Positions 54,140-63,500 of a stretch of DNA of 64,000 nucleotides are shown one piece after another. Source of the DNA: Verrucomicrobium spinosum DSM 4136 = JCM 18804 (lineage in GTDB: Bacteria; Verrucomicrobiota; Verrucomicrobiia; Verrucomicrobiales; Verrucomicrobiaceae); NCBI RefSeq assembly GCF_000172155.1, contig NZ_ABIZ01000001.1:4187105-4251104 (forward strand). Direction: 5' to 3'. Under the pieces are notes generated by a model. It made no database searches and was not told where the DNA came from. It was given only the letters and a program-made list of their open reading frames with translations. The position numbers and the translations under genes are program-made. Numbering within the stretch: position 1 is the first letter of the stretch; each line of letters begins with the position of its first letter.

Positions 54140-55051
54140 ATGTCGTCACTCGACCTTCCCATCCGCGCTGCTACCGAAACTGCCGTCCGCCACGGCATTC
54201 AACCTGATCGCTGTGACATCCTGCAAAATGCCAGCACCCTGGTCCTTCGGTTGACCGAGAACCTCGTGGCCCGGGTGGTGACGGATGTGGACGGCCCGCG
54301 CAAAGGCACAGAATGGTTCGCGAGGGAGAATGCCATCGCCGCCCACCTGACCCGTCACGGGGCACCGGCCATCCCGCTCCATCCAGACCTGCCCCCAGGG
54401 CCCCACGAGCACCTGGGTTATACACTGAACTTCTGGCAGTTTGTCACCATCACAGAAGACCCGCCCGCCAACGCGGCCGCAGGCCGCACGCTACAGCAAT
54501 GTCATGCGATCTTGAGCAGCTTCCCCGAACCCCTGCCCAGCCTCGCCATCGTCCGGGAGAGCATCGATCTGCTGCAGACACTCCGTGACAAGTCGCTACT
54601 CCCCTCACCCACCATTGAGATGCTCGGCGCCCACCTTGAGGAAGCCCTTCAGGTCCTGGCCCATCATCCCCAGCAGGCGCTCCATGGCGATGCCCATCCT
54701 GGCAACCTGCTGAACACCACCGGAGGCCTCCGCTGGACCGACTGGGAGGATGCCTTTGCCGGCCCGGTGGAATGGGATGTGGCCTCCTTCATCTGGAATC
54801 CCCTGCTCCTGGACAACGATGTCAGCACCGCGAACCAAATTGTCGCCGCCTACTGCAAGGCCGGTGGCCGCCTTGATCTCGAGGCGATGAACCAATGCCT
54901 GATTGCGCGCGCCGCCGTCATCACGGCCTGGTATCCGGTGCTCTATCCCAATCCCAACGCAGACCGTCAGAACAAGCTACAGCGACGCATCCATTGGCTG
55001 GAAAGCCTTTCGCCACACCGTGGCACTGACTTCGGCTTGATCCTGCCCTGA
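54140..55051 (+). CDS. APH-fold small-molecule kinase
   Basis: A 303-residue aminoglycoside-phosphotransferase-fold enzyme from the ATG at 54140. The catalytic loop is ALHGDAHPGNLLNTTGGLRW (His-Gly-Asp, catalytic Asp, Asn at +5) with the magnesium-binding DWEDAFAGPVEWDVASFIW block in the place of the DFG motif. The N-lobe (TLVLRLTENLVARVVTD) lies at about 30-60. Similar proteins include homoserine, choline and trehalose/maltose kinases; specificity is not readable. It ends the polyphosphate-linked gene series; a bidirectional terminator follows. Confidence 0.9.
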   Translation: MSSLDLPIRAATETAVRHGIQPDRCDILQNASTLVLRLTENLVARVVTDVDGPRKGTEWFARENAIAAHLTRHGAPAIPLHPDLPPGPHEHLGYTLNFWQFVTITEDPPANAAAGRTLQQCHAILSSFPEPLPSLAIVRESIDLLQTLRDKSLLPSPTIEMLGAHLEEALQVLAHHPQQALHGDAHPGNLLNTTGGLRWTDWEDAFAGPVEWDVASFIWNPLLLDNDVSTANQIVAAYCKAGGRLDLEAMNQCLIARAAVITAWYPVLYPNPNADRQNKLQRRIHWLESLSPHRGTDFGLILP

Positions 55052-55057
55052 TAAAAA

Positions 55058-55090
55058 GAAAACCGATGCCTGTTAAGGGCACCGGTTTTC
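55058..55090. terminator. Bidirectional terminator between convergent genes
   Basis: GAAAACCG (55058-55065) pairs with CGGTTTTC (55083-55090), extended inward by TGCC/GGCA. A-rich and T-rich sides allow termination in both directions, matching the convergent genes at 54140 and 55146. Confidence 0.85.
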
Positions 55091-55145
55091 CAACAACACA
55101 ACAACAACTTTAAGCTAACAACTGAAAGGGGCTGAGCACTCGGCC

Positions 55146-55487
55146 TCAATAGGAGTATCCGCGGTTGCCGTAGTACCCACGGTCGGAGTAGTACCCACGG
55201 TTCGCATAGTAGCGGCGGCGGTCATAGTTCCGCTGGTCCTGCGAATCACCGATCATGTTGCCGCCCAAGGCACCCAAGGCACCGCCAATGGCTGCGCCTT
55301 CAAGGCCGCGACCACTTTGGTGACCGACAATGCCCCCTACGGCAGCACCGCCCAGACCACCAACGACCGTGCCCGTTCTGGCGTTCGGACCTGAGGCGCA
55401 TGAACTCATCATCACCGCCGCCAGAGCAGCTGCGCTGAGGACGGGGATACGATGAAAGAGCCGATTAAGAATGGAGGGATTTTTCAT
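55146..55487 (-). CDS. Glycine-zipper lipoprotein with Tyr-rich repeats
   Basis: A 113-residue outer-membrane-type lipoprotein: signal peptide with lipobox MSSC (Cys about residue 30), a glycine-zipper segment (TVVGGLGGAAVGGIVGHQSG; GAAIGGALGALGGNMIGD) and a tail of RGYY(S/G)(D/N) repeats ending NRGYSY. Glycine-zipper lipoproteins (SlyB/OsmB/Glycine_zipper_2 types) insert in the outer membrane and respond to stress. The Tyr-Asp-Arg-Gly repeats are unusual. The ATG at 55487 is supported by the complete signal peptide. Confidence 0.85.
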   Translation of the reverse strand: MKNPSILNRLFHRIPVLSAAALAAVMMSSCASGPNARTGTVVGGLGGAAVGGIVGHQSGRGLEGAAIGGALGALGGNMIGDSQDQRNYDRRRYYANRGYYSDRGYYGNRGYSY

Positions 55488-55949
55488 GACTAGTCGGGGT
55501 TTGAATTGAGATGACTGGAATCAATTCCGTGATCGGCGTGGTTCGCATGGGGATTTCCTCCGCTGGCCGAGGTGGGGTTCTGTTCCGACGGGAACGTTTT
55601 GATTTCTTTGGCAGAGGTATCAGGACGCACGTAGTCAGGAAGGAAGCTGGGGAACTCACGGTGTACGGATCTGATGAATCGCATGCATTCTTATGTGCAA
55701 AGCACATGCCAGCCTTGCTCCATAACATTCAATGATCTCACAATGAACGCATTACCACCTTTTGACACCCCATTCATCCTCGATCAATTGGTCTCAGGAC
55801 GAAGCAATTGGCACGATGCCGAGTGCAGATTGCAAGATGCTTTCCTCGACGGAAGGTCAGTTGTCCGGTAACTTTCGGTAATCTGCCATTGTCGCAGTGA
55901 TTTTTATCATTCCCGAGATGAGGAATTTGTTGTTTAGAGGCCTGTGACG
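55488..55949. other. Divergent intergenic region, no gene supported
   Basis: Frames here have no recognisable features. It must hold promoters for the lipoprotein (minus) and the sensor kinase (plus). A stretch at 55808 resembles the -24 half of a sigma-54 promoter but lacks the -12 half. Confidence 0.5.
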
Positions 55950-57887
55950 ATGGGTGTTACCTTGGCCAGTTTTGCTTCCAATGGGTTCCGATGGGCGGGC
56001 TTCTTGAGCCAGTCGTGCGGGCTGGTTGCGCTTGCCGCTGCCGTGCCAGGGGCCTCGTCTGCACAAAGTCAGCTGTACCGAGCCGAATCTCCGTCAGCAG
56101 AGCCCGCGACAGCCTTCGTCTGGCAAGCCAGATCAGACACCCCCTGGGCTACGGGTCTGGTGGCGGCACTGGGAGCTGGGGCCATCGCCGGGTATCTCGT
56201 TCACCGGGATCGCAGAAAGCGTTTCGAAATCGCCCTGGAGGGACGCCTCCGCACAGAGAAGTTCATCTCCGAACTATCCGTCTCTCTGATCAACGTTTCT
56301 GCCGATCAGATCGATCAGGAAGTCATTCGCGCGCTGGAGAGGATCCAGAGCGTGATGTCCATCGAGCATTGCGTCCTTTTTACCTATTCGCTACGAGCAG
56401 AGGCCCTGGTAATCACCCACGAGGCCGACGATCCCCCACGCCCCCCGCTGTCCCAAATCAATGGCTCTAAGTTCCCCTGGGTGCTATCCCATCTGACGGA
56501 AAAAGGAACCGTCCGCCTGAACGACACCTCACAGGATCTCCCCCTCGATGCACTTGCCGAGCGGGCAGCGTGTATTGAACTCGGCGTGCGGTCTGCCTTG
56601 ATCATCCCTCTGCGGATGACGGATGCAGAGGTGCGGGGCGTCGCCTACGCCACCACGAGAGACGCCCGGCAATGGTCAGATGACCTCGCTTCAAGCCTAC
56701 AGCTGATTGGGGACGTGCTGCTCTCCTCCCTCTCAGCCAAACAGGCAGAAACAGCCCTCCGCCACACCGAGACCAGCATGACGCTGGCAGCGGAGTCTGC
56801 CATGCTCGGCTTCTGGCGATGGTATCCCGATGAGAACCGCTCCTGGCTTACCGATCAAGCCCGGGCCATCTACGGATTCGAGAAGGACACCCGGGGCACT
56901 CACGCGGATTACCTAAAACGCATCCATCCTGAAGACCGGGCGGCAGCATTGACCCGGTTTGCTCGCGCCATCAAGGTGGACGAGAACTTCGAGCACGAGT
57001 ACCGCCTCCTCTTCCCCGACGATGACATCCGTTGGGTGGTCGTAAGAGCCCGCCTGGTGCGCAAGCCCAACGGCCGGCTACAGGAGATCGTGGGCGTGAG
57101 CATCGACGTCACCAAAGACCGTGAGCAGGAACTGCGCATGCACCGGCAGCACGAGGAAATGGCCCGCCTCGGCCGGGTGGCGGTGTTGGGTGAAATGACA
57201 GCCTCGCTGGCCCATGAACTGAACCAGCCCCTCACTGCAATCGTCACAAATGCCTCGGCTGCACGTCGTTTCATGAACCGGGACAATCCCGATCCTGAGA
57301 TGATGAACGACCTCCTCCAGGACATCACCACCGCAGGGCAGCGGGCCGGGGAGATCATCCGTGGCATTCGCAGCATGGTAAAGCCAGGTGGAGCTGGCAG
57401 AGAGGCGCTCGATGTGAACAGTCTCATCTCCGAGGTGCTGAGCCTCATGAAGACAGACATCATGGCCAAGTCCAGCTCGGTGGACTTGGATCTCGCACCA
57501 CAACTCCCCCAGGTTCACGCCATCGCCGTCCAGGTACAACAGGTGCTCATGAATCTCTTGATGAACGCTCTGGAGGCCATGCAGCACCTGCCGGCAACCA
57601 GTCGGCGGCTCACGGTCTCCTCCAGCAGTCCCTCCGGAGAGGCGGTGCACATCTCAGTCCGTGATCTGGGCACGGGCCTGCCCACGGACGTTCCTACCCG
57701 GCGGCTCTTTGATCAGTTTTTCTCCACCAAACCAGATGGCATGGGCATGGGCCTTGCCATTGCCCGCTCGATCGTGGAAGGTCACGGCGGCACATTGGAG
57801 GCCAGTGACCATCCCGAAGGCGGTGCCAAGTTTACCATCATCCTACCCGTTCGAAAATTCGCACCGCCCAGTTCCAGGCCTGCATGA
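55950..57887 (+). CDS. FixL-type sensor histidine kinase (GAF-PAS)
   Basis: A 645-residue membrane sensor kinase from the ATG at 55950. A signal/anchor (SCGLVALAAAVPGASSAQ) and TM helix (GLVAALGAGAIAGYLVH, about 71-87) frame a short periplasmic loop; then GAF (about 105-265; CVLFTYSLRAEALVITHE), PAS/PAC (about 280-395; GFWRWYPDENRSWLTDQARA, then IVGVSIDVTKDREQELR), HisKA with phospho-His in EMTASLAHELNQPLTAIVTN, and HATPase with NLLMNALEAM and SVRDLGTGLPTD. PAS lacks an obvious haem His, so it is FixL-like in kinase class only. It overlaps the regulator at 57884 by 4 bases (ATGA), giving a clear cognate pair. Confidence 0.92.
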   Translation: MGVTLASFASNGFRWAGFLSQSCGLVALAAAVPGASSAQSQLYRAESPSAEPATAFVWQARSDTPWATGLVAALGAGAIAGYLVHRDRRKRFEIALEGRLRTEKFISELSVSLINVSADQIDQEVIRALERIQSVMSIEHCVLFTYSLRAEALVITHEADDPPRPPLSQINGSKFPWVLSHLTEKGTVRLNDTSQDLPLDALAERAACIELGVRSALIIPLRMTDAEVRGVAYATTRDARQWSDDLASSLQLIGDVLLSSLSAKQAETALRHTETSMTLAAESAMLGFWRWYPDENRSWLTDQARAIYGFEKDTRGTHADYLKRIHPEDRAAALTRFARAIKVDENFEHEYRLLFPDDDIRWVVVRARLVRKPNGRLQEIVGVSIDVTKDREQELRMHRQHEEMARLGRVAVLGEMTASLAHELNQPLTAIVTNASAARRFMNRDNPDPEMMNDLLQDITTAGQRAGEIIRGIRSMVKPGGAGREALDVNSLISEVLSLMKTDIMAKSSSVDLDLAPQLPQVHAIAVQVQQVLMNLLMNALEAMQHLPATSRRLTVSSSSPSGEAVHISVRDLGTGLPTDVPTRRLFDQFFSTKPDGMGMGLAIARSIVEGHGGTLEASDHPEGGAKFTIILPVRKFAPPSSRPA

Positions 57888-58546
57888 AAGCCACCTCTTC
57901 CCCGCCCGTTGTGTATGTGGTGGATGACGACGAACTCGTCCGCCGAAGCTTGCAGCGGTTGTTCCTGTCGGCCGGTCATGATGCCTTCACCTTCTCCAGC
58001 GCAGAGAGCTATCTCCAGCAGGTACTGCCCACCCGGCCAGCCTGTCTGGTCCTCGACCTTCAGATGCCGGGACTCAACGGCTTCGCCCTGCAAGATGAAC
58101 TGACAGCCCGCGGCTCCCATGAGGGCATCGTCTTCATCAGTGGTCACGGCGACGTGCCAGCCTGTGCCCGCGCCTTGAAAAAAGGGGCGGTGGATTTTTT
58201 GATGAAACCCTTTGGGGATGACAGGCTGCTGGCATCTGTGGAGGAAGCACTCGCCTACTCCGAGCGCACTCTGAAGCAGGCGTTGAGCAGGCAGGGCGTG
58301 CAGGAGTTGCTGGCCACCCTCACCCCGCGGGAAATGGAAGTACTGCGCGGGGTGATCGCCGGCTACCTGAACAAGCAAATCGCAGCAGATCTGGGCACTA
58401 GCGAAAAGACCATCAAGGTGCATCGCGGCAGGGTGATGGAAAAACTGGAAGTCCACTCTGTCGCAGAACTCGTCCGCATGTGCGCCATGATAGGGCTTGA
58501 ACCGGGATCGGCTGGGGCCGGTCGTGAAGAGGCTGTCTCCACATAG
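57884..58546 (+). CDS. FixJ/NarL-type response regulator
   Basis: DNA-binding response regulator (220 residues): receiver domain with phospho-acceptor Asp in LVLDLQMPGLNGF (about residue 57), conserved Thr/Ser in VFISGHGDV and Lys in FLMKPFGDDRLL, then a LuxR-type helix-turn-helix (LTPREMEVLRGVIAGYLNKQ, followed by IAADLGTSEKTIKVHRGRVM). It is the FixJ arrangement. Coupled to the kinase at 55950 and followed by a lone receiver 36 bases on. Two TTGGAC-N4-GTCCAA sites nearby (59013, 59639) could be its operators, though no binding data exist. Confidence 0.93.
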   Translation: MKATSSPPVVYVVDDDELVRRSLQRLFLSAGHDAFTFSSAESYLQQVLPTRPACLVLDLQMPGLNGFALQDELTARGSHEGIVFISGHGDVPACARALKKGAVDFLMKPFGDDRLLASVEEALAYSERTLKQALSRQGVQELLATLTPREMEVLRGVIAGYLNKQIAADLGTSEKTIKVHRGRVMEKLEVHSVAELVRMCAMIGLEPGSAGAGREEAVST

Positions 58547-58582
58547 CCGGCTCACCCTGCCAGACACCAAGCAACGGTCCCT

Positions 58583-58999
58583 ATGACGACCCACTTCCCC
58601 AACCGTGACCAGCCTCCCGATACTCCGATCTGTGTCGTCGAAGATGACCCCACCGTATTGAGGGCCATTTCCTGGCTGCTCGCTGCTGAAGGGTATGACA
58701 TCCTTGGCTTCAGTCTGCCGCAGGAGTTTCTCACGCATGTGAGCACGAACAACGTGCCGCTAGTCGTGCTGGATGTGTGGATGGAAGGGATGAGCGGCCT
58801 GGAGGTCCAGACCCGTCTCCGGGCCATCTCTCCGACCACCAAGGTCATCATCATGACAGCCAATGCAGACCCTGCTACGCGGTCCCAGGCCGAAGCGGGA
58901 GGCGTTGCCGCATTCTTCGTCAAACCCTTCGACACGGACTCTTTCGTCCAGGCCATTGCCGCCATGGTAGGCAGGCGGAAGCCGGCCAGAGTGCCGTAA
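58583..58999 (+). CDS. Single-domain response regulator (CheY-like receiver)
   Basis: A 138-residue lone receiver with all hallmarks: acidic pair in CVVEDDPTVLRA, phospho-acceptor Asp in LVVLDVWMEGMSGLEVQTRL (about residue 57), Thr in VIIMTANADPATR and Lys in AFFVKPFDTDSFVQ. No output domain, so it may be a phosphate shuttle or sink for the kinase at 55950. It lies 36 bases after the FixJ-type regulator. Its stop is 13 bases before the palindrome at 59013. Confidence 0.93.
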   Translation: MTTHFPNRDQPPDTPICVVEDDPTVLRAISWLLAAEGYDILGFSLPQEFLTHVSTNNVPLVVLDVWMEGMSGLEVQTRLRAISPTTKVIIMTANADPATRSQAEAGGVAAFFVKPFDTDSFVQAIAAMVGRRKPARVP

Positions 59000-59012
59000 A
59001 GTCCGGCTGACG

Positions 59013-59028
59013 TTGGACCAAGGTCCAA
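59013..59028. promoter_or_regulatory. Palindrome TTGGAC-N4-GTCCAA, copy 1
   Basis: TTGGACCAAGGTCCAA: perfect 6-base arms around CAAG. It lies 28 bases before the probable start of the gene at 59056. A second copy with the same arms occurs at 59639. Looks like a dimeric regulator's binding site; the regulator is not known. Confidence 0.62.
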
Positions 59029-59055
59029 TAGCGACGGGCGAGACGTCGTCGCATA

Positions 59056-59553
59056 TTGTGGCCGTTGAAGCGGATCCTTCCATCGTCGTCTTTACTCCGC
59101 ATCCCTCTCACCTGTCTGGGGGTCGGCATCGGTGTACTTTCAGCCGCCACCGTGCTGACCATGGCTCCCAAGCTGGCCGTACTCCCCTTGGACGCAATAT
59201 TGCCCAACACCGCCTGGACGTTTGGCCTTGCCGGACTTGCTTCGGCCCTGGGTACCGGAGCTTGGCTGCTTAAAGCCCCGCGTCCCGGGCATGAAGAGGT
59301 TGTTTTCAGAGAACTCCGGGATGCCTGCTCACAAAATGATCCACTGGCTGTCTTTGCGGCTCACACCCGCTGGCTGGCCGCTTTGGACATCGATTCCGAG
59401 GACTCATCCGAGATTGAGCTCTTTGCCCCCTTCTCCGAGTGGGAGGAAATGCAGCTCGCAGCAGAAGATGCCTCCCCCCATTGGAAGGGCGAGCAGTTCC
59501 TGAGCGTGCTGGAGCAACAGCGCGCTTCATACTTGGGCGAACGCCGCGCCTGA
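59056..59553 (+). CDS. Small membrane protein with acidic tail, function unknown
   Basis: A 165-residue protein beginning with TTG at 59056 or a later start such as the ATG at 59161. Two hydrophobic helices (LTCLGVGIGVLSAATVLTM; AWTFGLAGLASALGTGAWLL), then a soluble acidic tail (FRELRDACSQNDPLAVFAAH; WLAALDIDSEDSSEIELF; SEWEEMQLAAEDASPHWKGE, then QFLSVLEQQRASYLGER). The tail faintly resembles the C-terminal part of BatD-type aerotolerance proteins. It lies between two copies of the TTGGAC palindrome. Codon use matches the neighbours. I would treat it as a real gene of unknown role. Confidence 0.52.
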   Translation: MWPLKRILPSSSLLRIPLTCLGVGIGVLSAATVLTMAPKLAVLPLDAILPNTAWTFGLAGLASALGTGAWLLKAPRPGHEEVVFRELRDACSQNDPLAVFAAHTRWLAALDIDSEDSSEIELFAPFSEWEEMQLAAEDASPHWKGEQFLSVLEQQRASYLGERRA

Positions 59554-60250
59554 GAGGCTGGCCACATCCTGCAAACTAGGGCATCTCCCGGTTTCAACTG
59601 CGGTCCACCCCCACTTTTTTCAGTCAGTTGACTCGGCATTGGACTTTGGTCCAATATCATTAAACTGGCTAATGGGCTAGGATGTGGCATCAGTTTGAGA
59701 GAAACAGAAGCCATTCACCGCCTGATGTCCCCTTCCCTGTATGCCGCAAGCTTCCGCCGCCACAACGGCTCCGGTCTCTGCTTGGGCATGGGAAGCCAAT
59801 GAGACTCCGGTACGGTGCGCATCATTTCAGCACGGGCAACGTAACCAAAGTATTCCGAAAACCAGCTGTAAGGAGTCAACAGCTTGATCTTGGATGGGTC
59901 TCGGAGATTGGAAACAAGGTTGCGTTGCCCGGCGCTGAACCCTCAAAAAATTGATGGTTCGGGCCTGAAGGTGCCAAGAGAGAGGCGCCCGCACTGTTGA
60001 TGAACGTTCGCCGGTGGTAGGATGAGCATTCATATCTGAGGCGGCAAAAATCTCTCCCGCCTGTAGCGTTGATGGCTGATCAAACTCGGAACACTCTTCC
60101 CAAGAAGCTGAAGGCCCGAGCCCCCGCCAACAGCCAAAATCAGTGTCCGCTCTGGAGACGCGCAAACTGAGGCATCAGCCGCCACACATACCTTCAACCC
60201 ATCCGGTCTGATGGCTTCGATGCCTCCAGCATCAGATGACACATTGCCCC
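59554..60250. other. Intergenic DNA of about 700 bases, no gene supported
   Basis: Short frames on both strands have no family signals. It holds the second TTGGAC palindrome at 59639. The region is lower in GC than its surroundings and may contain decayed sequence, but no remnant is recognisable. Confidence 0.5.
59639..59654. promoter_or_regulatory. Palindrome TTGGAC-N4-GTCCAA, copy 2
   Basis: TTGGACTTTGGTCCAA: same arms and spacing as 59013, different centre (TTTG). It lies 86 bases after the gene at 59056. Confidence 0.6.
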
Positions 60251-60457
60251 TTAATTCAGGATGCTCTCGAACCACATGTCCGTGCGCTCCTGACGGGCTT
60301 GAATCCGTGCCTTTCTCCGGTCCATCTTGGACTGGTACTTCTCGTTCCTCTGCTTCAGCTTGTAATAGTACTCCGTATCATCCTGCGTGGAGGAGCAGGA
60401 GGTGAGGGCGATGCTGGCCAGAAGAAGCATGAGAATAACTCGGAAATACATGCGCAT
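60251..60457 (-). CDS. Small lipoprotein of unknown function
   Basis: A 68-residue product from the ATG at 60457. A lipoprotein signal (YFRVILMLLLASIALTSC) with lipobox TSC places Cys near residue 20, then a basic, Gln/Lys/Arg-rich tail (YYYKLKQRNEKYQSKMDRRK, ending MWFESILN) with helix-forming periodicity. It lies 67 bases after the haem protein's stop, in the same direction, so it may be co-transcribed. Longer upstream starts would extend into unrelated sequence. Confidence 0.7.
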   Translation of the reverse strand: MRMYFRVILMLLLASIALTSCSSTQDDTEYYYKLKQRNEKYQSKMDRRKARIQARQERTDMWFESILN

Positions 60458-60524
60458 GAAATACAATGTCCGGGCTGGGAAGTAAATGCTTTGGTGACGT
60501 TCCATCACCTGTGAAAACAGGTTT

Positions 60525-63500
60525 TCACTTGGGTGAGTTGCCGGACTTGGAGCTCTTCTTGGATGCCCCCCCGTCCAAACTGGCCAGATAGGCGACCAGA
60601 TCGCGAACCTGACGCTTGTTGAGCATGGCACCCATGGGCGGCATCACCGAGATCGGATCAGTCTTCGACTCAATCTGGGCTGTGTCCACCTTCTCCAACG
60701 CTCCATCCGCCAGTCGCAACTGGAGAGTCGAGGAAGTGTTGGCCACCAGCGTCCCAGTCAACATTTTGCCATCCTTCAATGTCACCGTCATGATCCCAAA
60801 GCCTGGGGCCACGGCTTTGGAGGGCGTGATCAATGCCTCCAGCAGGTAGATCCGATCCTTTTGCTTGCCGATGAGGTTCAGCGCGGGGCCGACAGTGCTG
60901 CCTTCCTTGCTCTCGAACTTGTGACAGGCGGTACAGTTCGCCGTGAGATTCTGCAGGGCAATTTCCTTGCCCAACTTCGCGTCTCCCCCTTCCAGGCACT
61001 CCTCAAAGGCAGCCGCAGTGCCCGCCTTCTCCGCCAGCGCCTTGTCATGGGTCGCGAGCCTCTCCTCCAGCGCCGGAGCACTGCTGCGGCGAGCCTGGCA
61101 GGCCTCGATCAGCTCAAGCAGCACTGCCGCGGGAACCTTGCCAAGTTTGCCGGACTTCCAGGCATCCCACTGCTCGACGAGTGCCTCGTCCCCAGCCTCC
61201 ATCTGCACACGACCCAACATGGCCAGAGCCTTCTGCTTCTCCAATGTGGTCCCGCTTTTGTATAGCTTCTTCGCTTCTGCCGCGGCCTGGGCCCGGTCAC
61301 GCAAGAGCACATTGTCCAACGCCGCGACCCGAAGAAGTTCCGGTGCTTTCGCCCCCAGGATGGCGTCTAGCGCCGCCACCAAATCGTCAGAACCTGGATG
61401 CTGATCCGCAAGCAACCGGAGGGCCTCCACCCGCACCTCAGGACTGGCGCTTTCCTCCATCACCGCGGCACGCGCTACGCGAGACTCTACCGGCACGCGA
61501 TGGATCGTGAGCAGCTGAACCACCTTGGCCTTGAGCTCTTTCTCAGGAAGCCCCATGAGGGCGTCAATCTTGGCAAGCGCCACCATTGCCAGGGTTTTCG
61601 GATCCGCGGAGCCAACGATCACCCGATATCGCCCGTCCACACGGTCTAGAACTGGCGGGTCATTCCAGAGCATGGCCAATTCCAAAGCTTCCATTCGCAG
61701 GGGAAGGGGCGAATCCTGACGAAGGGCGTAAGTGATCAGACGTTCAGCGTTCTCCTTGCCTCCGGTCCGCAGGCAGGCATTGAGCGCCCGGCGGGCCACC
61801 GCGTCAGGCAAAGCAGAGCTTTTGTCCAACAGCACAATCAACTGGGGCAAGGCAGCCACGATGGACTCGTCATCGTAGATGGCCCGGGCGGCTTCGGAGG
61901 CGATCTTGGGATCAGGATCTTTGAGAAATCCGGCCACTCCCGGATGATTCAACCGTCGCAGGGCCAGGAGGCTGGCCATTCGTACCGCACGGTTGGGATG
62001 GGCGGCCGATCCCGCCAGAGCATCCGGCGAAGTGCAACCCAGAAGACCGACTACACAAGCGTGGCGAATCCATGGGTCCAGGTCACCGTTTGAAGCGGCC
62101 AGTTGGATCAGCGGCAGAGTGGCCACGCTGGTCTTGCATTTACCGAGCGCAATCGCGGCGTGGAAGCGGACGCGGGGATGCGGATCGGAAAGAAGCGGCA
62201 CCAGATGCCCGCTTTGGACGTCATGGCCTGCAGCATCTCCCATCATTCGGGCCGTCAGCGCACGGATCTCTGGGTCGGAATCCTGGGTGAGATCGTCGAG
62301 AATCGTGGTGGCCGCATACTTGCCAGCCCGCATGAGCTGTCCCAATCCCCAGAGGGCGTGCAGGCGCCCCAACTGGGGCTGCTTCCTATCCAACACGACG
62401 GATTCCAGGGCCTCGTAAGCGCCTCGCTTTGCCAGCTCAAACTGCGCCCCACGGCGCACCCGCTGGTCAGCGTGCCCCAGCAGCGCGGCGAGCGCCGGGA
62501 CTTCGCGGGTCTCAAAGCCAGCTTTCAACAGGGTGGCAGTCTCCTGGCGATCCGCCTGCCCCTCTCCGGCAGGATCATCCACCGTCCATACCGCACCGAT
62601 TTCATTCAGCGCATAGTCCCCACCCCAATCCACCATGAACAACTTGCCGGAGGGGCCCCAGCTCATGCCGATTCCCATGACGCCACTGGCCACCATCTTG
62701 TCTTCCTTCAGCCCGAAGGACGCGCCTTCCGGCGTCACCCTCATGGCATTCATCTTCCCGGAGGGGAATTGGTTCAGGAAAAACGTATCCTTCCACCCCC
62801 GAGCCAGGGCCGTGCCCGGATTGTACGCGAAGCCCGAGGGGCCATCATGGGAGCTCGCCAGAGGCGGGGTGATGTACTCCGGCTGGGAGGCGTGTAGAGG
62901 CTGCCACAAGCCCTCATCCACCCAGGGGCAATACCCCTTCATGTATTGAAAGCTACAGCGCCATCCGGAATCACTCTGCTCGGTGATGTACACCAGGCGT
63001 TCCTTTTCGTCCGGCTTGTCCGCATCGTTGTCCACGCCAAAGAGATTGCCGTAGTCATCGAACGCCACTTCCTGCACGTTGCGCAGGCCATGGGCAAAGA
63101 TCTCAAACCCGCTCCCATCAGGTTCGCACCGCAACACCGCCCCTTGATGCGGGGCTGATGCTCTCCTGCCTTCCTTGGTAATGACGTTCGTGCCCTTGTC
63201 ACCGATCGTCCAGTAAATGCGCCCATCCGGTCCAACGCACAGACCGTGCATGTCATGCCCGGCGTAGGCGATGTGGTGACCAAACCCGTGAGCTACGATT
63301 TCGCGTTCATCCGCCACGCCATCGTCATTGGTATCCCGCAGGCGCCAGAGATCCGGCGCGATGGTGCAATACACCCAGCCGTCATGCCAGAGGATGCCAG
63401 CCGCAATCCCCGTCACCTCCGTATTAAAGCCCTCGGCAAACAACGTCCGCTTGTCGGCCACGCCGTCTCCATCGCTGTCTTCCAGCCGGTAAATCCTCTC

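Noticed and set aside
55808-55824. TTGGCACGATGCCGAGT as a sigma-54 promoter
   Set aside because: The -24 half matches, but the -12 position reads CGAGT instead of TTGCW.
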